Shown here in pieces: positions 17,784-30,605 of a DNA stretch of 64,000 nt. The translations under genes were made by a program, and so were the position numbers. The notes under the pieces are model-generated. The model did no database searches and had not been told where the DNA came from. It was given only the letters and a program-made list of their open reading frames with translations. Origin of the DNA: an uncultured SAR86 cluster bacterium. Its GTDB lineage: Bacteria > Pseudomonadota > Gammaproteobacteria > Magnimaribacterales > D2472. Every line of letters starts with the position of its first letter. Within the stretch, counting starts at the first letter, position 1. Location of the stretch: the NCBI GenBank assembly GCA_943789005.1, contig CALSSL010000002.1, positions 1-64,000 on the forward strand, read 5' to 3'.

Positions 17784-19030
17784 ATAAAACAGCCTACTAC
17801 TAGTCCTGTCATGCATGAGGCTAGAGTAGCAGCTACAAGTGCTTTAAAAGAAACGTTTATTAAATCATCCTTTCTTTCTGGCACCATAGCCCCTATTCCT
17901 GAAATTAATATGCCTACTGATGAAAAATTAGCAAATCCGCATAAACTATAGAAAGTAATTAATTTAGATCTGTCTGAAAGAGTGCCAGGTTCTAAATTGG
18001 CTAAAGCAGGATAAGCAACAAATTCATTAAGAGTTGTTTTAAGACCAAGAAGTTCCCCTGCTATGATAGCTTCATTCCATGGAATACCCATAAGCCATGT
18101 GATAGGAGCAAATAAATAACCTAACAATAACTCTATAGATAAATCTATACCAAAATATCCTCCAATTGATCCTAGAAAAGCATTAACTATATAAACTAAA
18201 GCGATTACAGCAATTAAAATTGTTCCAACGCTAACTGCTATATTTGAGCCCTGGGTTGTTCCGGTAGTAATAGCATCCATTGTACTGTTGTAGACTTTTG
18301 GTGCAGCCTCATCACTAGAATCTGTTATTTCATTTGAGGGTATCATTATATTTGCATACATAATTGCTGCAGGTATAGATAAAATTGATGCAGTTAAAAA
18401 ATGTTGGATTAAATTTACGTTGGCAAATTGCACTTCCAATATACTTATTAAAGCAACCATTACAGAACCTGCAACTGTTGCCATGCCAGCAGTCATTAGA
18501 ATAAGTAATTCTTTGTTAGAAAGTTTGCTTATGTAGGGTTTGATTAAAAGAGGTGCTTCTACCTGGCCTATAAAAACATTAGCTGCAGCACCCAATCCAA
18601 CAGGACCCCCGATATTAAAAAGTTTCTGACAACCTTTAGAAATAATATTGACTATGAATGGCAAGATGCCCCAGTACCATAAGATCGCAGATATACATGA
18701 CATTACAATAATGTACGGCAGAACCCCAAATGCAAAAGTTTCTAAAAGTGATCTGTATGGAGATGTATCTTCGGTCGGTGGATAACCAAAAACAAATCCA
18801 GCTCCCTCGATAGTGGCATTTTGAAGAATTGTTACCCCATTACCCAGGAGTTCAAAAAAATTAATAACTATAGGTAGTTTTAATAAAATTGCTGCTAGAA
18901 ATAATTGAGAAATGATTCCATAAAAAACATATCTATAATTAATAATTTTATAATTATTTGAAAAGGGAATTGCGATTGCAACAAGACCTATAAAACCAAT
19001 AAAAATATGAAGAATATTGAATGTTGTCAT
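17780..19030 (-). CDS. CNT (NupC) family concentrative nucleoside transporter
   Basis: The product is 416 residues with about ten membrane segments. CNT motifs are present: GLGAAANVFIGQVEAPLLIKPY, MTAGMATVAGSVMVA and LLGLKTTLNEFVAY, then SLCGFANFSSVGILISGIG. It imports nucleosides with Na+ or H+. It starts five bases after the stop of the upstream 2OG oxygenase, so the two are likely co-transcribed. Confidence 0.88.
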   Translation of the reverse strand: MTTFNILHIFIGFIGLVAIAIPFSNNYKIINYRYVFYGIISQLFLAAILLKLPIVINFFELLGNGVTILQNATIEGAGFVFGYPPTEDTSPYRSLLETFAFGVLPYIIVMSCISAILWYWGILPFIVNIISKGCQKLFNIGGPVGLGAAANVFIGQVEAPLLIKPYISKLSNKELLILMTAGMATVAGSVMVALISILEVQFANVNLIQHFLTASILSIPAAIMYANIMIPSNEITDSSDEAAPKVYNSTMDAITTGTTQGSNIAVSVGTILIAVIALVYIVNAFLGSIGGYFGIDLSIELLLGYLFAPITWLMGIPWNEAIIAGELLGLKTTLNEFVAYPALANLEPGTLSDRSKLITFYSLCGFANFSSVGILISGIGAMVPERKDDLINVSFKALVAATLASCMTGLVVGCFI

Positions 19031-19034
19031 TAGA

Positions 19035-19934
19035 TTAGTATAACTTAATAGCCTTTAATCTTTCATCTAAAAAGTCATGCGCAAGTACTCCCACATCATC
19101 TTCCTTATAGATAGATTTAAGAAGAGTGTCTGGTGAAGGATGTAAAAAAAATGGAATACTATATCTTGATTTAATTTCGTCAGTTTTGTATTTTACAACT
19201 CTGTGAGGAGTGCTTTTTAAAACCTTATCAGTTATTAATTGCATCATATCTCCAATATTACAAACTATATCCTCAAAAGATGAGCATACTGGAATCCATT
19301 TACCAGACTTATCTTTAACTTCTAGACCAGGCTCATTAGCACCTATTAATAAAGTAATTAAATTAATATCCGCATGCTCTCTTGCTCTGAACATATTTTC
19401 ATTGTTTGATGGTGGATAATGAATTAATCGCAGTAATGAGTTTCCTTTTGATGTAGATTTATTGAAGTAATCAGATGGCAGATCTAGGGTTAGACTGATT
19501 GATTTTAAAAGAATAGAGCCAAGATTATTCATCTCAATAAAAAGTTTGTCAAATACCTCATTAAATTTATCAACCTCGGAGACTTGAATATTTTCCATAA
19601 TTCTATGATCAAAAGTGTTATCAACTACAGGTCCATGATGCCAAAATTCTTTTAGATCTGGTACGGATTCACCTAAAGCAGTTTCTTTACCAAATGGTGT
19701 ATAACCGCGTGCGCCTGCATTTTCTCTAAATGAATACTTATTCTTAATAGTTAAATCAAGGTTAAAAAATTTTTCTGAAAATTCATATGCCTTATGAAAA
19801 AGATCATGAGGTATATTATGTTCTGTAATAACAAAAAAACCATGATTTTTTAGTGCGCTAGAAAGTGAGTTAAGTGAATCACTATTATTGGATAAAAGAT
19901 TTTTTAGTGATATTTTTGGTATTAAATTTTCCAT
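19035..19934 (-). CDS. 2-oxoglutarate/Fe(II) dioxygenase, isopenicillin N synthase-like
   Basis: I chose the ATG at 19934 (MENLIPKISL); a TTG 15 bases earlier also opens the frame. The product is 299 residues with the N-terminal DIOX_N region (LSSALKNHGFFVITEHNIP), GARGYTPFGKE, the iron ligands His and Asp in REHADINLITLLIG, and His in KSTPHRVV followed by RYSIPFF (2OG-binding Arg-x-Ser). The substrate is unknown. It precedes the nucleoside transporter by a few bases, so a nucleoside or nucleobase substrate is possible but unproven. Confidence 0.8.
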   Translation of the reverse strand: MENLIPKISLKNLLSNNSDSLNSLSSALKNHGFFVITEHNIPHDLFHKAYEFSEKFFNLDLTIKNKYSFRENAGARGYTPFGKETALGESVPDLKEFWHHGPVVDNTFDHRIMENIQVSEVDKFNEVFDKLFIEMNNLGSILLKSISLTLDLPSDYFNKSTSKGNSLLRLIHYPPSNNENMFRAREHADINLITLLIGANEPGLEVKDKSGKWIPVCSSFEDIVCNIGDMMQLITDKVLKSTPHRVVKYKTDEIKSRYSIPFFLHPSPDTLLKSIYKEDDVGVLAHDFLDERLKAIKLY

Positions 19935-19950
19935 ACGTAATTTTAGCAAA

Positions 19951-19976
19951 AAAAAAGGCAGTAAAACTGCCTTTTT
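19951..19976 (-). terminator. intrinsic terminator of the Oar-like receptor gene
   Basis: AAAAAAGGCAG pairs with CTGCCTTTTT around TAAAA; on the minus strand a long T run follows the stem. It sits 17 bases after the receptor stop and just before the oxygenase start. Confidence 0.85.
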
Positions 19977-19992
19977 AATATTTATAGAAAAA

Positions 19993-22900
19993 TTAGAATT
20001 TGTATGTAAATCCTAACTGCATTCTATATCTTGATGCATAGCTATCAAGAGTTCCTTTTCTGGTATCAACACCAGTAATAATAATTCTACCCTCAGAATC
20101 AAGTCCATTAGAATCTAAAATTCCTCTGGTTCCATAGCTTTGATAATAAACATGACCCTTATCTTCATTTATAAAGTTTAATACGTTTAGTAAATCAAAA
20201 TAAATAACTAGCTTATGGTCTTCAATATTAAAATAGCTATTATTTACAGGAATCTCTTGAGCTATTCTTAAATCAAGGCCTCTAGTGTATGGAAGTTGTC
20301 CTGAATTAGCTTCAACATGCTGTCCTGGAGTTCCAATGCCTTCTAAAGCTGATAGAACTTCACCCTCACTTACATAAGGACCATAAACTACATTTGGATC
20401 ATTGGCTGTAGGTACATACAATAAAGTGTTGTATTCACTATAACCATCATCAAACCCATCAAGCGTATAACTAAATCTCTTTCCAGAATATACCTTATAA
20501 AATAAAGAGAATTTAGTTGGAGCATTTTCGAATATGTTAGCTGTATAGTTAAGGCCAGCTACCAATCTATGCTCTATAGCCCATGGGGTTTTACCTACAC
20601 CCACATTCATTCTATCAACAGCAGCCATATTTTCTAAATTAGATGAAAGCTGTGATGAAGTTGCAACCCATCCAGACTCAGCATTGGTATTTGTATAACT
20701 AGCAAAAACATCAAGACCGTTATCAAACTTTTTATCCATTGCTAAAGTTAAGGACTCTGAGCTTGTTCCTTCAGCATTTGTTACATAAAATGCCTGTTTC
20801 GTATTGTATGTGGTTACACCACTTTTACCCACTTGATCAACTGAAGCTGAAGCATCAGAAAAACCAATTCCGTCTTCAGGATTATCAATATTAATAGCTG
20901 CTTTAAGGTTATAACCATTAGCAGTTGTTAATAATAATTCTAAATTGAACTTCCAAGTTGATGGTGTTTCATATGAAGGATCTATACCCTGAGCAGGACT
21001 TGTGGATGCAAATTCAGAATATGGAAAATCCTGATAGATTCTTTCAGGAGAGAAAAAACATGTTCTCTCAGCACCAGTTTCACAATAATCTAAACCCCAT
21101 GAGGCTGTTCTTGAACCATACTGAACAACACCTGAGTTAGCAAATGGACTTGCCAACCATACATTCGGTACTCTTCCAGCAAAAAGACCATAACCGCCTT
21201 TTAACTGTGCTGAAACGATTCTATCATTATCAAAAATACTCATACCAGTTGCATCTAAATCAAAACCAAATCTAGGTTGAATTATGCTAGTACTAGCTAT
21301 TGTGTCGTTCCTAAATCCAAGAAGTCCTGAGCCATATTCGTTATAAGCAGGACCAGCATCCATTTCAAAATTATCATACCTCAGACCATAATTGATAGTT
21401 AAGATATCTGATAAGTAATATTTATCTTGAATATAGAATGTTTCAAATGTGCCACTAAATCCGGCCATAGCATAGTATGGATCTCCGGTTGCTGATTTAT
21501 TAAATCTAAAAAATGATGGAATTCCATCATAATAATTTTGAACGCCTTCAAACTGATAGGCTCCATTTTCTCTAGAAATAAATAAGTTACCTAGTCTTTT
21601 ATCAATGCTGTCATAACCCAAAGTAATTTCATGATCGCCCATTGTGTAAACAGCTTTAAGGTTTAGGATTTCATCAAAAGCAAACCCTTCATTAGCACTT
21701 CTATACTTATCAGGGCCAAGGAAGATATTTTCATTTGTTGAACCATTAAATGACCCATCAGCAGCAGATATCTTTATTCTAACTTCAGGCCAGTCTTCTC
21801 CACCTAAAGCATCTTGATCATTTGCCCACTCAACCTCGGAGTATTTAGCCTGAACATAAAGATTATCTGAAATATCTCCATAATATGCATAGGTATCTTT
21901 TTCGGTAGTTGCAGGATAATTATAGTAATGAGAACTAAATCTAATGTCATAGTTATAAGGTCTTACAGTATTATCTTCAGAAAAACTATAAACATATTCG
22001 ACCCTATGATTATCATTAATGTACCAATCAAGTTTTAGTAATTCCTTATCAGCCATTTCTGGTGGTGGTAGGAATGAAGTTGTGCCTGGATCGTAGCCAT
22101 ATAAATCAATGGTTTTTTGTCTAATTTCATCTACCAATGCTTGAGTAGCAACTTTATATGTATATGGCTCAGCAGGTGATACAGATGTAAATTCTTCTTG
22201 GGAAACAAAGAAAAATAACTTATCTTTGATGATAGGTCCTCCTAAAACAAAACCTTTAGTTTCATCACTAAATTGGCTTGCTTTTTGTCCGTTAAGCTTA
22301 CCTACATTGTCTTCGTCAGTGCTGAATTCATAATATGAGCCTTTAAATTCATTAGTACCAGATTTGGTAACAGCATTAATACTTGCGCCAGTAAAGTTAC
22401 CCTTTGATACATCGAATGGGCTGATATCTACTTGTATTTGTTCAATGGTTTCAATACTTATTGGGTTTCTAACAGATGGGAAACCATTTGCATTCAGACC
22501 TAGCTGATCATTTTGTTCAACACCATCTACTGTGAAATTGTTATATCTATTGTTAGTACCTGAAACAGAAATTGTTGCGTTTCTTGAAGTGCCCTCAACA
22601 AAAATACGAGAATCTCTTTTAACATAATCTGAAATAGATCTTTCGATACTAGGTATGTTTTCTATATCTTGAGACGTTACTGCCAAAGAAGTTTGAACAG
22701 ATCCACTTCTTGAACCAGTAACAACAACATCATCAATATCAGCAGTTGAAACAAGAGTAACATTTAGTTTTGCAGTTTCAGATACTGTTAAAAAAACATT
22801 ATCAAGCGATTCTGTAGCATATCCTGATTTGGATATAGTAATTTTGTAAGGTCCACCAGGCTTTAAGTTTCCAACTGAAAAGACACCATTGGCATCTGAA

Positions 22901-23070
22901 GTTGTTGTCTTAGTAGTACCAGTTGAAATATTAGTCACAACTACAGTTGCAGCAGAAACGCCAGCATCACCCCTTAAGGCAGCTGTTGTATCATTTGAAG
23001 CAAATGAATTAAGTGAGAAAATAGTGACCAAAAAGAACCCAGTAATAAGGTGCTTAGATTTATTAAACAT
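19993..23070 (-). CDS. Oar-like TonB-dependent receptor with N-terminal carboxypeptidase-regulatory domain
   Basis: The product is 1025 residues. A signal peptide (to about residue 25) is followed by a CarboxypepD_reg-like beta-sandwich (about 28-110, TTKTTTSDANGVFSVGNLKPG), a plug (DDVVVTGSRSG, FTVDGVEQNDQLG, IEQIQVDISPFDVSKGNFTGASINAVTKSGTNEFKG in pieces) and a long barrel ending LGFTYKF. Oar-like receptors typically handle large substrates such as peptides or proteins in the outer membrane. It is intact, with its own terminator downstream. Confidence 0.88.
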   Translation of the reverse strand: MFNKSKHLITGFFLVTIFSLNSFASNDTTAALRGDAGVSAATVVVTNISTGTTKTTTSDANGVFSVGNLKPGGPYKITISKSGYATESLDNVFLTVSETAKLNVTLVSTADIDDVVVTGSRSGSVQTSLAVTSQDIENIPSIERSISDYVKRDSRIFVEGTSRNATISVSGTNNRYNNFTVDGVEQNDQLGLNANGFPSVRNPISIETIEQIQVDISPFDVSKGNFTGASINAVTKSGTNEFKGSYYEFSTDEDNVGKLNGQKASQFSDETKGFVLGGPIIKDKLFFFVSQEEFTSVSPAEPYTYKVATQALVDEIRQKTIDLYGYDPGTTSFLPPPEMADKELLKLDWYINDNHRVEYVYSFSEDNTVRPYNYDIRFSSHYYNYPATTEKDTYAYYGDISDNLYVQAKYSEVEWANDQDALGGEDWPEVRIKISAADGSFNGSTNENIFLGPDKYRSANEGFAFDEILNLKAVYTMGDHEITLGYDSIDKRLGNLFISRENGAYQFEGVQNYYDGIPSFFRFNKSATGDPYYAMAGFSGTFETFYIQDKYYLSDILTINYGLRYDNFEMDAGPAYNEYGSGLLGFRNDTIASTSIIQPRFGFDLDATGMSIFDNDRIVSAQLKGGYGLFAGRVPNVWLASPFANSGVVQYGSRTASWGLDYCETGAERTCFFSPERIYQDFPYSEFASTSPAQGIDPSYETPSTWKFNLELLLTTANGYNLKAAINIDNPEDGIGFSDASASVDQVGKSGVTTYNTKQAFYVTNAEGTSSESLTLAMDKKFDNGLDVFASYTNTNAESGWVATSSQLSSNLENMAAVDRMNVGVGKTPWAIEHRLVAGLNYTANIFENAPTKFSLFYKVYSGKRFSYTLDGFDDGYSEYNTLLYVPTANDPNVVYGPYVSEGEVLSALEGIGTPGQHVEANSGQLPYTRGLDLRIAQEIPVNNSYFNIEDHKLVIYFDLLNVLNFINEDKGHVYYQSYGTRGILDSNGLDSEGRIIITGVDTRKGTLDSYASRYRMQLGFTYKF

Positions 23071-23177
23071 AGAATAGTCCCCTTTAAAAGTTTATATATA
23101 CATTATGTACATAAAGTAAAAATAAACAAGAAAAAATTAAAAAGTTCTGTGACAATTAAGTAAATTTTGCTAAGAAA

Positions 23178-24422
<1,245 letters not shown>

Positions 24423-24776
24423 TTATCTAGTAATGTTAGCGCCAAAGTAAGTTGCAGCTATCGTTAAAACTATAGTCGCAATTATATAGGAACTTGCAAT
24501 TAATATATTGTTGTTAAGCATATTTATAGTTTGATGAGTAAAAGCTGACATGGTGGTAAAAGATCCTAAAAAACCAATAACAAATAGATAGTACTGACCA
24601 TCCCTAACCATTAAATTATTTCCAAGATAGTAACCAATGAAAAAACAACCAATAACATTAATAGAAAGAATACCTATAGGATATTCTGTAGGAATAAATT
24701 TTATAAAAAACTCATTAATTAAATAGCGTAATATAGCTCCCAAAGAACCTCCTAAGCCTATTAAAAAAAGATTCAT
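24423..24776 (-). CDS. crcB: fluoride efflux channel
   Basis: The product is 117 residues with four hydrophobic helices. CrcB/Fluc hallmarks are GLGGSLGAILRYL, GILSINVIGCFFIGY (with the conserved Asn) and GFLGSFTTMSAF (Phe-box region). It exports fluoride as a dual-topology dimer. It overlaps lolA by four bases and touches serS, so it is translationally coupled. Confidence 0.93.
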   Translation of the reverse strand: MNLFLIGLGGSLGAILRYLINEFFIKFIPTEYPIGILSINVIGCFFIGYYLGNNLMVRDGQYYLFVIGFLGSFTTMSAFTHQTINMLNNNILIASSYIIATIVLTIAATYFGANITR

Positions 24777-25261
24777 AGATTTGATATTGTTGTGAAAGTA
24801 ACTATATTTTTGTAACTCATATTATCTTTATAACTAATATAAAAACTTTTATCAGATATTAATTCAATATATAAAAGCTGATTATTCATGGCAAACATGA
24901 AAGATTTATCTGTTAATTCTTGAGTTTGTTCTAACATCACACCTGATTTTAAGAGATTTATTAATGGTGCTTCATTTTTAGTTATTGTCATTATTTGTGT
25001 TTGATCAAATTCAAAATCATAAACTACAAGCTCTTCATCATTGATAAGGTATTTTTCTCTAAAAGGCTCTTTAATATTTATTTCAATAGAATCACCTTTT
25101 CTTTCTATATAACCTTCTGAATAAGATTTATCATTAATATTTTTTTCAATTTCTTGCTTGAAAGATAAGTCACTTTGCAACATCGTATTAAATAATTTCA
25201 ATACCTCTTCAGAGGAAATATTGAAAGTTATTAACAGTAAAATAACAGAGAATAGTTTCAA
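24773..25261 (-). CDS. lolA: outer-membrane lipoprotein carrier LolA
   Basis: The product is 162 residues with a short signal peptide (MKLFSVILLLITFNISS), shorter than E. coli LolA (about 200). The half-barrel pattern is recognisable: SDLSFKQEIEKN, YIERKGDSIEINIKEPFREKYLIN (in part) and VVYDFEFDQTQI. It shuttles lipoproteins through the periplasm from LolCDE to LolB. Position immediately after ftsK supports the call strongly. Confidence 0.88.
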   Translation of the reverse strand: MKLFSVILLLITFNISSEEVLKLFNTMLQSDLSFKQEIEKNINDKSYSEGYIERKGDSIEINIKEPFREKYLINDEELVVYDFEFDQTQIMTITKNEAPLINLLKSGVMLEQTQELTDKSFMFAMNNQLLYIELISDKSFYISYKDNMSYKNIVTFTTISNL

Positions 25262-25263
25262 AA

Positions 25264-27558
25264 TTAATCTCTTTTTGGTACGAGAACTTCTCTTGATCCA
25301 TTGCTACTCATTTCGGATACAAGACCAGATTCTTCCATTGTCTCGATAAGGCGAGCTGCTCTGTTATAACCAATTCGTAATTTTCGCTGAACAGCTGAAA
25401 TAGATGCTCTTCTAGATTCAAGAACAAAACTTACAGCTTCGTCATATAGATCATCTGCATCTTCTGACGATGCAGTATCAGAACCTGACCAACCCGGTAT
25501 TGGTCCTGTCTCTTGAGCAGATGAAACAATGTCATCAATATAATCAGGTTCTGCCCTAGTCTTCCAATCATTAACAACTCTGTGAACTTCATCATCACCC
25601 ACAAAGGCACCATGAACCCTAATAGGAACGCCTACACCAGGAGGAAGGTATAACATATCTCCATATCCAAGCAATTGTTCTGCGCCACCCTGATCTAAGA
25701 TAGTTCTTGAATCAATTTTTGTTGAAACCTGGAAGCCAATTCGTGTGGGTATATTTGCCTTAATTAAACCTGTTATTACGTCTACAGATGGTCTTTGAGT
25801 TGCTAGTATCAAATGAATACCTGCAGCTCTAGCTTTTTGTGCGATTCTAGCTATCAAATGCTCAACTTTTTTACCCACTAACATCATCATGTCAGCAAAT
25901 TCATCAACAACTACAACAATTGAAGGAAGTACTTCTAAATACTCCTCATCCTCAGGATGCAATGGATTGATTATTTGTTTGCCATTTGCTGCAGCATCTT
26001 GAATTTTTTTATTAAATCCAGCTAAATTTCTTACTCCCATTAAAGACATTAATTTATATCTTCTATCCATTTCAACAACACACCATCTCAGTCCATTGGA
26101 AGCATCAGTCATGTCTGTTATAACTGGTGTTAATAGATGAGGAATGCCATCATAAACTGATAGCTCAAGCATTTTTGGGTCAATTAAAATCAATCTAACA
26201 TCTTTGGGATCAGATTTGAAAAGCAAGCTCAACAGCATAGCATTTACACCAACAGACTTTCCTGAGCCAGTTGTACCGGCAACTAACAAATGCGGCATTT
26301 TAGCTAAATCTACTACAACTGGATTGCCTGAAATATCATGACCCAAAGCCAATGTTAGATTTGATGGTGATTTTTTAAATGCTTGAGATGATAATATTTC
26401 AGTAAGCCTTACCATCTTCCTGTTTGTGTTTGGTATTTCTATACCAACATAGGATTTTCCTTCTATTACCTCAACAACTCTGACGCTACTAACTGAAAGA
26501 GATCTAGCGATATCTTGAGCAATATTTGTAATCTTACTAGCTTTGGTTCCTGGTGCTGGCTGTATTTCAAATCTTGTAACAACCGGTCCTGGCAAAACAG
26601 ATTCAACTGAAGCTTCAATACCAAATTCTTCAAGCTTGGTTTCTAACAAAGATGCTATTTGACTAAGCTCTTCTTGAGTTAGGGATGAACCATCGTCAAG
26701 GGCTCTATCCAGCAAAGCTGTACTTGGCATTACTGTTTTCTCTTGAGATGTTTCTATAGGTTCTTTCGCTTCAACTTCTGTTATTTTAGGTTCATTGGTA
26801 TTTGGTAAATCTGGTTGTTCAGGTATTTTATTTGAAACCTTTAAAGATTGCTCATTATCAGGCTTTGGTTCTTTTGAAATAATTTTTGCCTTTAATGCTT
26901 CAGCTTCTTTTTTTTCTTCAGTTTTTAAAGATCTAGCTTTTTTAAGCTTCACATAAACATTATTAAGATAAGTAAATAAACTATTAAATAAATTTATTAG
27001 GGAATATTGTATTTTTTTAAAAAGATTTATTAATACACGACCAAATTCTTCAATTGTTTTAAGCCAGGAAAAGTTAAAAGATAAGGACGAAGCAGGAATA
27101 ACAAATATAACTAAAAAAACTAAAGCACCAATGAAACCTATTGCATTAGATAAGTTGATAAAAAAAATCTCTCCTAAATAGCCGCCACTCCTATCATCAA
27201 AATAATACTCAAGAATGGAACAAAAACTTATTAGCAATATAAATGAACTAACAAGTCTAATAATAATTTTTATTGAGGAGTTGTAAGCATCTTTAAAGAA
27301 AATAGTTTGTAGAGCCCAAACTATTCCTATTAGCAAAATTAGAAAAGATCCTTGGCCAAATATTGTAAATAAAAAATCAGAAATATTTGCTCCCAGTGGT
27401 CCTCCTAAATTATTTATTGCTAAGGAAGATGTTTTATTAAAAAAAGCTGGATCACTGGAGTCGTATGAAACTAATGCGATAAAAATATACAGAGAAAAAG
27501 CAATTAAGAAAAAACTTAAAAAATTTAAAAGTGTATTTTTTACGTAATTGGAGATCAT
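25264..27558 (-). CDS. ftsK: DNA translocase FtsK
   Basis: The product is 764 residues. Four N-terminal membrane helices (to about residue 165) anchor it at the septum; a charged linker follows. The motor domain has Walker [14 protein letters not shown], Walker [14 protein letters not shown] and [17 protein letters not shown]. The C-terminal gamma winged-helix ([19 protein letters not shown]) reads KOPS sites. It coordinates chromosome segregation with division. It is divergent from trxB by 83 bases. Confidence 0.96.
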   Translation of the reverse strand: MISNYVKNTLLNFLSFFLIAFSLYIFIALVSYDSSDPAFFNKTSSLAINNLGGPLGANISDFLFTIFGQGSFLILLIGIVWALQTIFFKDAYNSSIKIIIRLVSSFILLISFCSILEYYFDDRSGGYLGEIFFINLSNAIGFIGALVFLVIFVIPASSLSFNFSWLKTIEEFGRVLINLFKKIQYSLINLFNSLFTYLNNVYVKLKKARSLKTEEKKEAEALKAKIISKEPKPDNEQSLKVSNKIPEQPDLPNTNEPKITEVEAKEPIETSQEKTVMPSTALLDRALDDGSSLTQEELSQIASLLETKLEEFGIEASVESVLPGPVVTRFEIQPAPGTKASKITNIAQDIARSLSVSSVRVVEVIEGKSYVGIEIPNTNRKMVRLTEILSSQAFKKSPSNLTLALGHDISGNPVVVDLAKMPHLLVAGTTGSGKSVGVNAMLLSLLFKSDPKDVRLILIDPKMLELSVYDGIPHLLTPVITDMTDASNGLRWCVVEMDRRYKLMSLMGVRNLAGFNKKIQDAAANGKQIINPLHPEDEEYLEVLPSIVVVVDEFADMMMLVGKKVEHLIARIAQKARAAGIHLILATQRPSVDVITGLIKANIPTRIGFQVSTKIDSRTILDQGGAEQLLGYGDMLYLPPGVGVPIRVHGAFVGDDEVHRVVNDWKTRAEPDYIDDIVSSAQETGPIPGWSGSDTASSEDADDLYDEAVSFVLESRRASISAVQRKLRIGYNRAARLIETMEESGLVSEMSSNGSREVLVPKRD

Positions 27559-27590
27559 TGTATTTGTTTGACGTTAGTTTTTGTCCATAA

Positions 27591-28577
<987 letters not shown>

Positions 28578-28583
28578 TTATCA

Positions 28584-29567
28584 ATGAAATATAAGGCATA
28601 TCTTGTAGAAGAAAATGATGGTGTTTATAAGGGCTCTGTAAAAGAAATAGATATGCCTACTATTGAGCCTGGAAATGTAATTATCAAGGTTCATTATTCA
28701 TCATTAAATTATAAAGATGCCTTAGCTGCCTCTGGTGTAAAAGGAGTTGCTTCATCTTACCCTTTTGTTCCTGGAATAGATGTTGCGGGAGAAATTTTAG
28801 AATCATCATCAGACTTATTTCATGTTGGAGATAAAGTTATAGCCACAGGTTATAAAATTGGTATGAAAGTATTTGGTGGCTTTGGTGAGCTTGTTCAAAT
28901 TCCTGCTGAATGGGTTATTCCTTTGCCAGAGAATCTTTCATACAAACATGCAATGTCTTATGGAACTGCTGGTTTAACTGCTGGTGCATGCATAAAAAAA
29001 ATGATAGATGCAGATATACCAAAAGATATGCCGATAATTGTTTCTGGCTCAACTGGTGGAGTTGGATCGGTTGCTGTAAATTTATTGTCAAAATTAAACT
29101 ATGAGGTTCATGCTATTACAGGCAAACCTGAAGAAAAAAATATGTTAATGGATATGGGTGCTTCTGAAATTATTTACCGAGACGACTTTATGAGTGAACC
29201 AGTCAAAGCATTAGATAAAGGAATTTATGCTGGGGGTATAGATACTGTTGGTGGAGATATATTAGCAAAAATCATTTCTATGATATCAAACCATGGTGCT
29301 GTCTCCTGTTGTGGAAATGTTGGTGGAACAAAATTCACATCATCTGTGTTTCCTTTTATACTTCGCGGGGTTTCACTTATAGGTATTGATTCAGCAGAAT
29401 CAATATTAGAATTTAAAAAAAATATATGGAATCTATTTGCTAATGAATGGTCATTGAATTTAGATACATATACAAGAGTTTTACCATTAAATTATATCGA
29501 TGATGAGATATCTCGAATTCTTGAAGGTAAACAAGTAGGAAGAGTTGTTATAAAACATGAGGTTTAA
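28584..29567 (+). CDS. acuI: acrylyl-CoA reductase (NADPH), AcuI/YhdH family
   Basis: The product is 327 residues, zinc-independent MDR family. It has SSLNYKDALAASG, FVPGIDVAGEI, the NADPH site IVSGSTGGVGSVAVNLLSKL, and FILRGVSLIGIDS, all typical of YhdH/AcuI. The enzyme reduces the toxic acryloyl-CoA to propionyl-CoA. In marine bacteria it goes with DMSP use, which agrees with dmdA at 2.1 kb. A generic quinone oxidoreductase is less likely. Confidence 0.85.
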   Translation: MKYKAYLVEENDGVYKGSVKEIDMPTIEPGNVIIKVHYSSLNYKDALAASGVKGVASSYPFVPGIDVAGEILESSSDLFHVGDKVIATGYKIGMKVFGGFGELVQIPAEWVIPLPENLSYKHAMSYGTAGLTAGACIKKMIDADIPKDMPIIVSGSTGGVGSVAVNLLSKLNYEVHAITGKPEEKNMLMDMGASEIIYRDDFMSEPVKALDKGIYAGGIDTVGGDILAKIISMISNHGAVSCCGNVGGTKFTSSVFPFILRGVSLIGIDSAESILEFKKNIWNLFANEWSLNLDTYTRVLPLNYIDDEISRILEGKQVGRVVIKHEV

Positions 29568-29569
29568 TT

Positions 29570-29704
29570 ATGAATAAAGATGAATTTGAAAAATACTACG
29601 AGTCTCAAGAGGCAAATGAAGATAGCAAATCTGATGCTTATGTTATTTTAGTATTGGTAATAGTCAGTGTTATTGCTATGACGTATTGGGTAGCTGGCCA
29701 ATAA
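29570..29704 (+). CDS. small tail-anchored membrane protein, 44 aa
   Basis: The ATG lies three bases after the acuI stop. The first 22 residues are polar and acidic (MNKDEFEKYYESQEANEDSK); the rest is a single hydrophobic helix (AYVILVLVIVSVIAMTYWV) ending AGQ. This fits a C-terminal membrane anchor. It is likely co-transcribed with trxB and acuI. No family is recognised. Confidence 0.5.
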   Translation: MNKDEFEKYYESQEANEDSKSDAYVILVLVIVSVIAMTYWVAGQ

Positions 29705-29706
29705 AA

Positions 29707-30477
29707 CTATTTAGGCCCCATTCTCATAGCAGAATCCAGTCTAATTGTTTCACCATTTAAGTATGTATTATTAATAATGTGTTCAGCTAACTGAGCGTAC
29801 TCTTCAGGATTACCAAATCTATGCGGAAACTGAGTTTCTTTTAATAATGCCTCTTTGTTTTCATCTTTAGCAAGACTCATCAGTGGTGTATCAAAAATTC
29901 CGGGAGCTATTGTACATACTCTAATGCCATGACGAGCAAGATCTCTTGCTGCGGTTATTGTCATCCCAATTACTCCTGCCTTAGATGCTGCATAAGCTGA
30001 TTGGCCAACTTGACCTTCATAACCAGCAATTGAGGCAGTATTGATAATGACGCCCTTCTCACCCTTGTTATCTGGTTCATTTTTATCAATTAGTTCTGAG
30101 GCTAATCTCATAACATTAAATGTTCCTACTAAATTAAGATCAATAATAAATTTAAAGATATCTAATGGATGAGGTCCATTTTTTCCTAATATTCTTGCAC
30201 CATAACCAGTTCCAGCACAATTAACTGCAAAGTTAAGTTTCCCAAAAGCTTTTTCAGTGCCTTCTATTGCAGCTTTAACAGAGTCCTCTTTCATGACATC
30301 TGTATTAAAGTAAATAACATTATCTGAACCAAGAGCATTTATAGCTTCAGTAGCTTTTTCATCATTAATATCTAAAATAACAGCCTTGGCTCCTTTAGAA
30401 ACAAAAAAATCAAGAGTAGCTCTCCCTAATCCAGAAGCACCACCAGTAATTAAAGCAACATTATTATTTAAATCCAT
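29707..30477 (-). CDS. short-chain dehydrogenase, 3-hydroxyacyl-CoA dehydrogenase type II-like
   Basis: The product is 256 residues. NAD site TGGASGLGRA, FAVNCAGTG, and the catalytic triad region IINTASIAGYEGQVGQSAYAASKAG (Ser, Tyr, Lys). The IAPGIFDTPL and QFPHRFGNPEEYAQL segments match the HSD17B10/FabG-like 3-hydroxyacyl-CoA group used in beta-oxidation or branched-chain acid breakdown. It ends two bases from the convergent small ORF. Confidence 0.85.
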   Translation of the reverse strand: MDLNNNVALITGGASGLGRATLDFFVSKGAKAVILDINDEKATEAINALGSDNVIYFNTDVMKEDSVKAAIEGTEKAFGKLNFAVNCAGTGYGARILGKNGPHPLDIFKFIIDLNLVGTFNVMRLASELIDKNEPDNKGEKGVIINTASIAGYEGQVGQSAYAASKAGVIGMTITAARDLARHGIRVCTIAPGIFDTPLMSLAKDENKEALLKETQFPHRFGNPEEYAQLAEHIINNTYLNGETIRLDSAMRMGPK

Positions 30478-30542
30478 CTTAACTCCTTTAGTTGTTATTA
30501 ATGATTATAACCATAAGAGAAAATTTTAATATAAATTTAATA

Positions 30543-30560
30543 TTGGCACATAAATTGCAT
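30543..30560 (+). promoter_or_regulatory. sigma-54 (RpoN) promoter for torF-glnK-amt
   Basis: TTGGCACATAAATTGCAT matches the -24/-12 consensus (GG, ten bases, GC) with both elements perfect. It lies 46 bases before the torF ATG. RpoN promoters of glnK-amtB operons are activated by NtrC under nitrogen limitation. Confidence 0.88.
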
Positions 30561-30605
30561 TAACAAAGATAAATATAAATTATTTTTCATAATAAGGAGA
30601 AAAAA

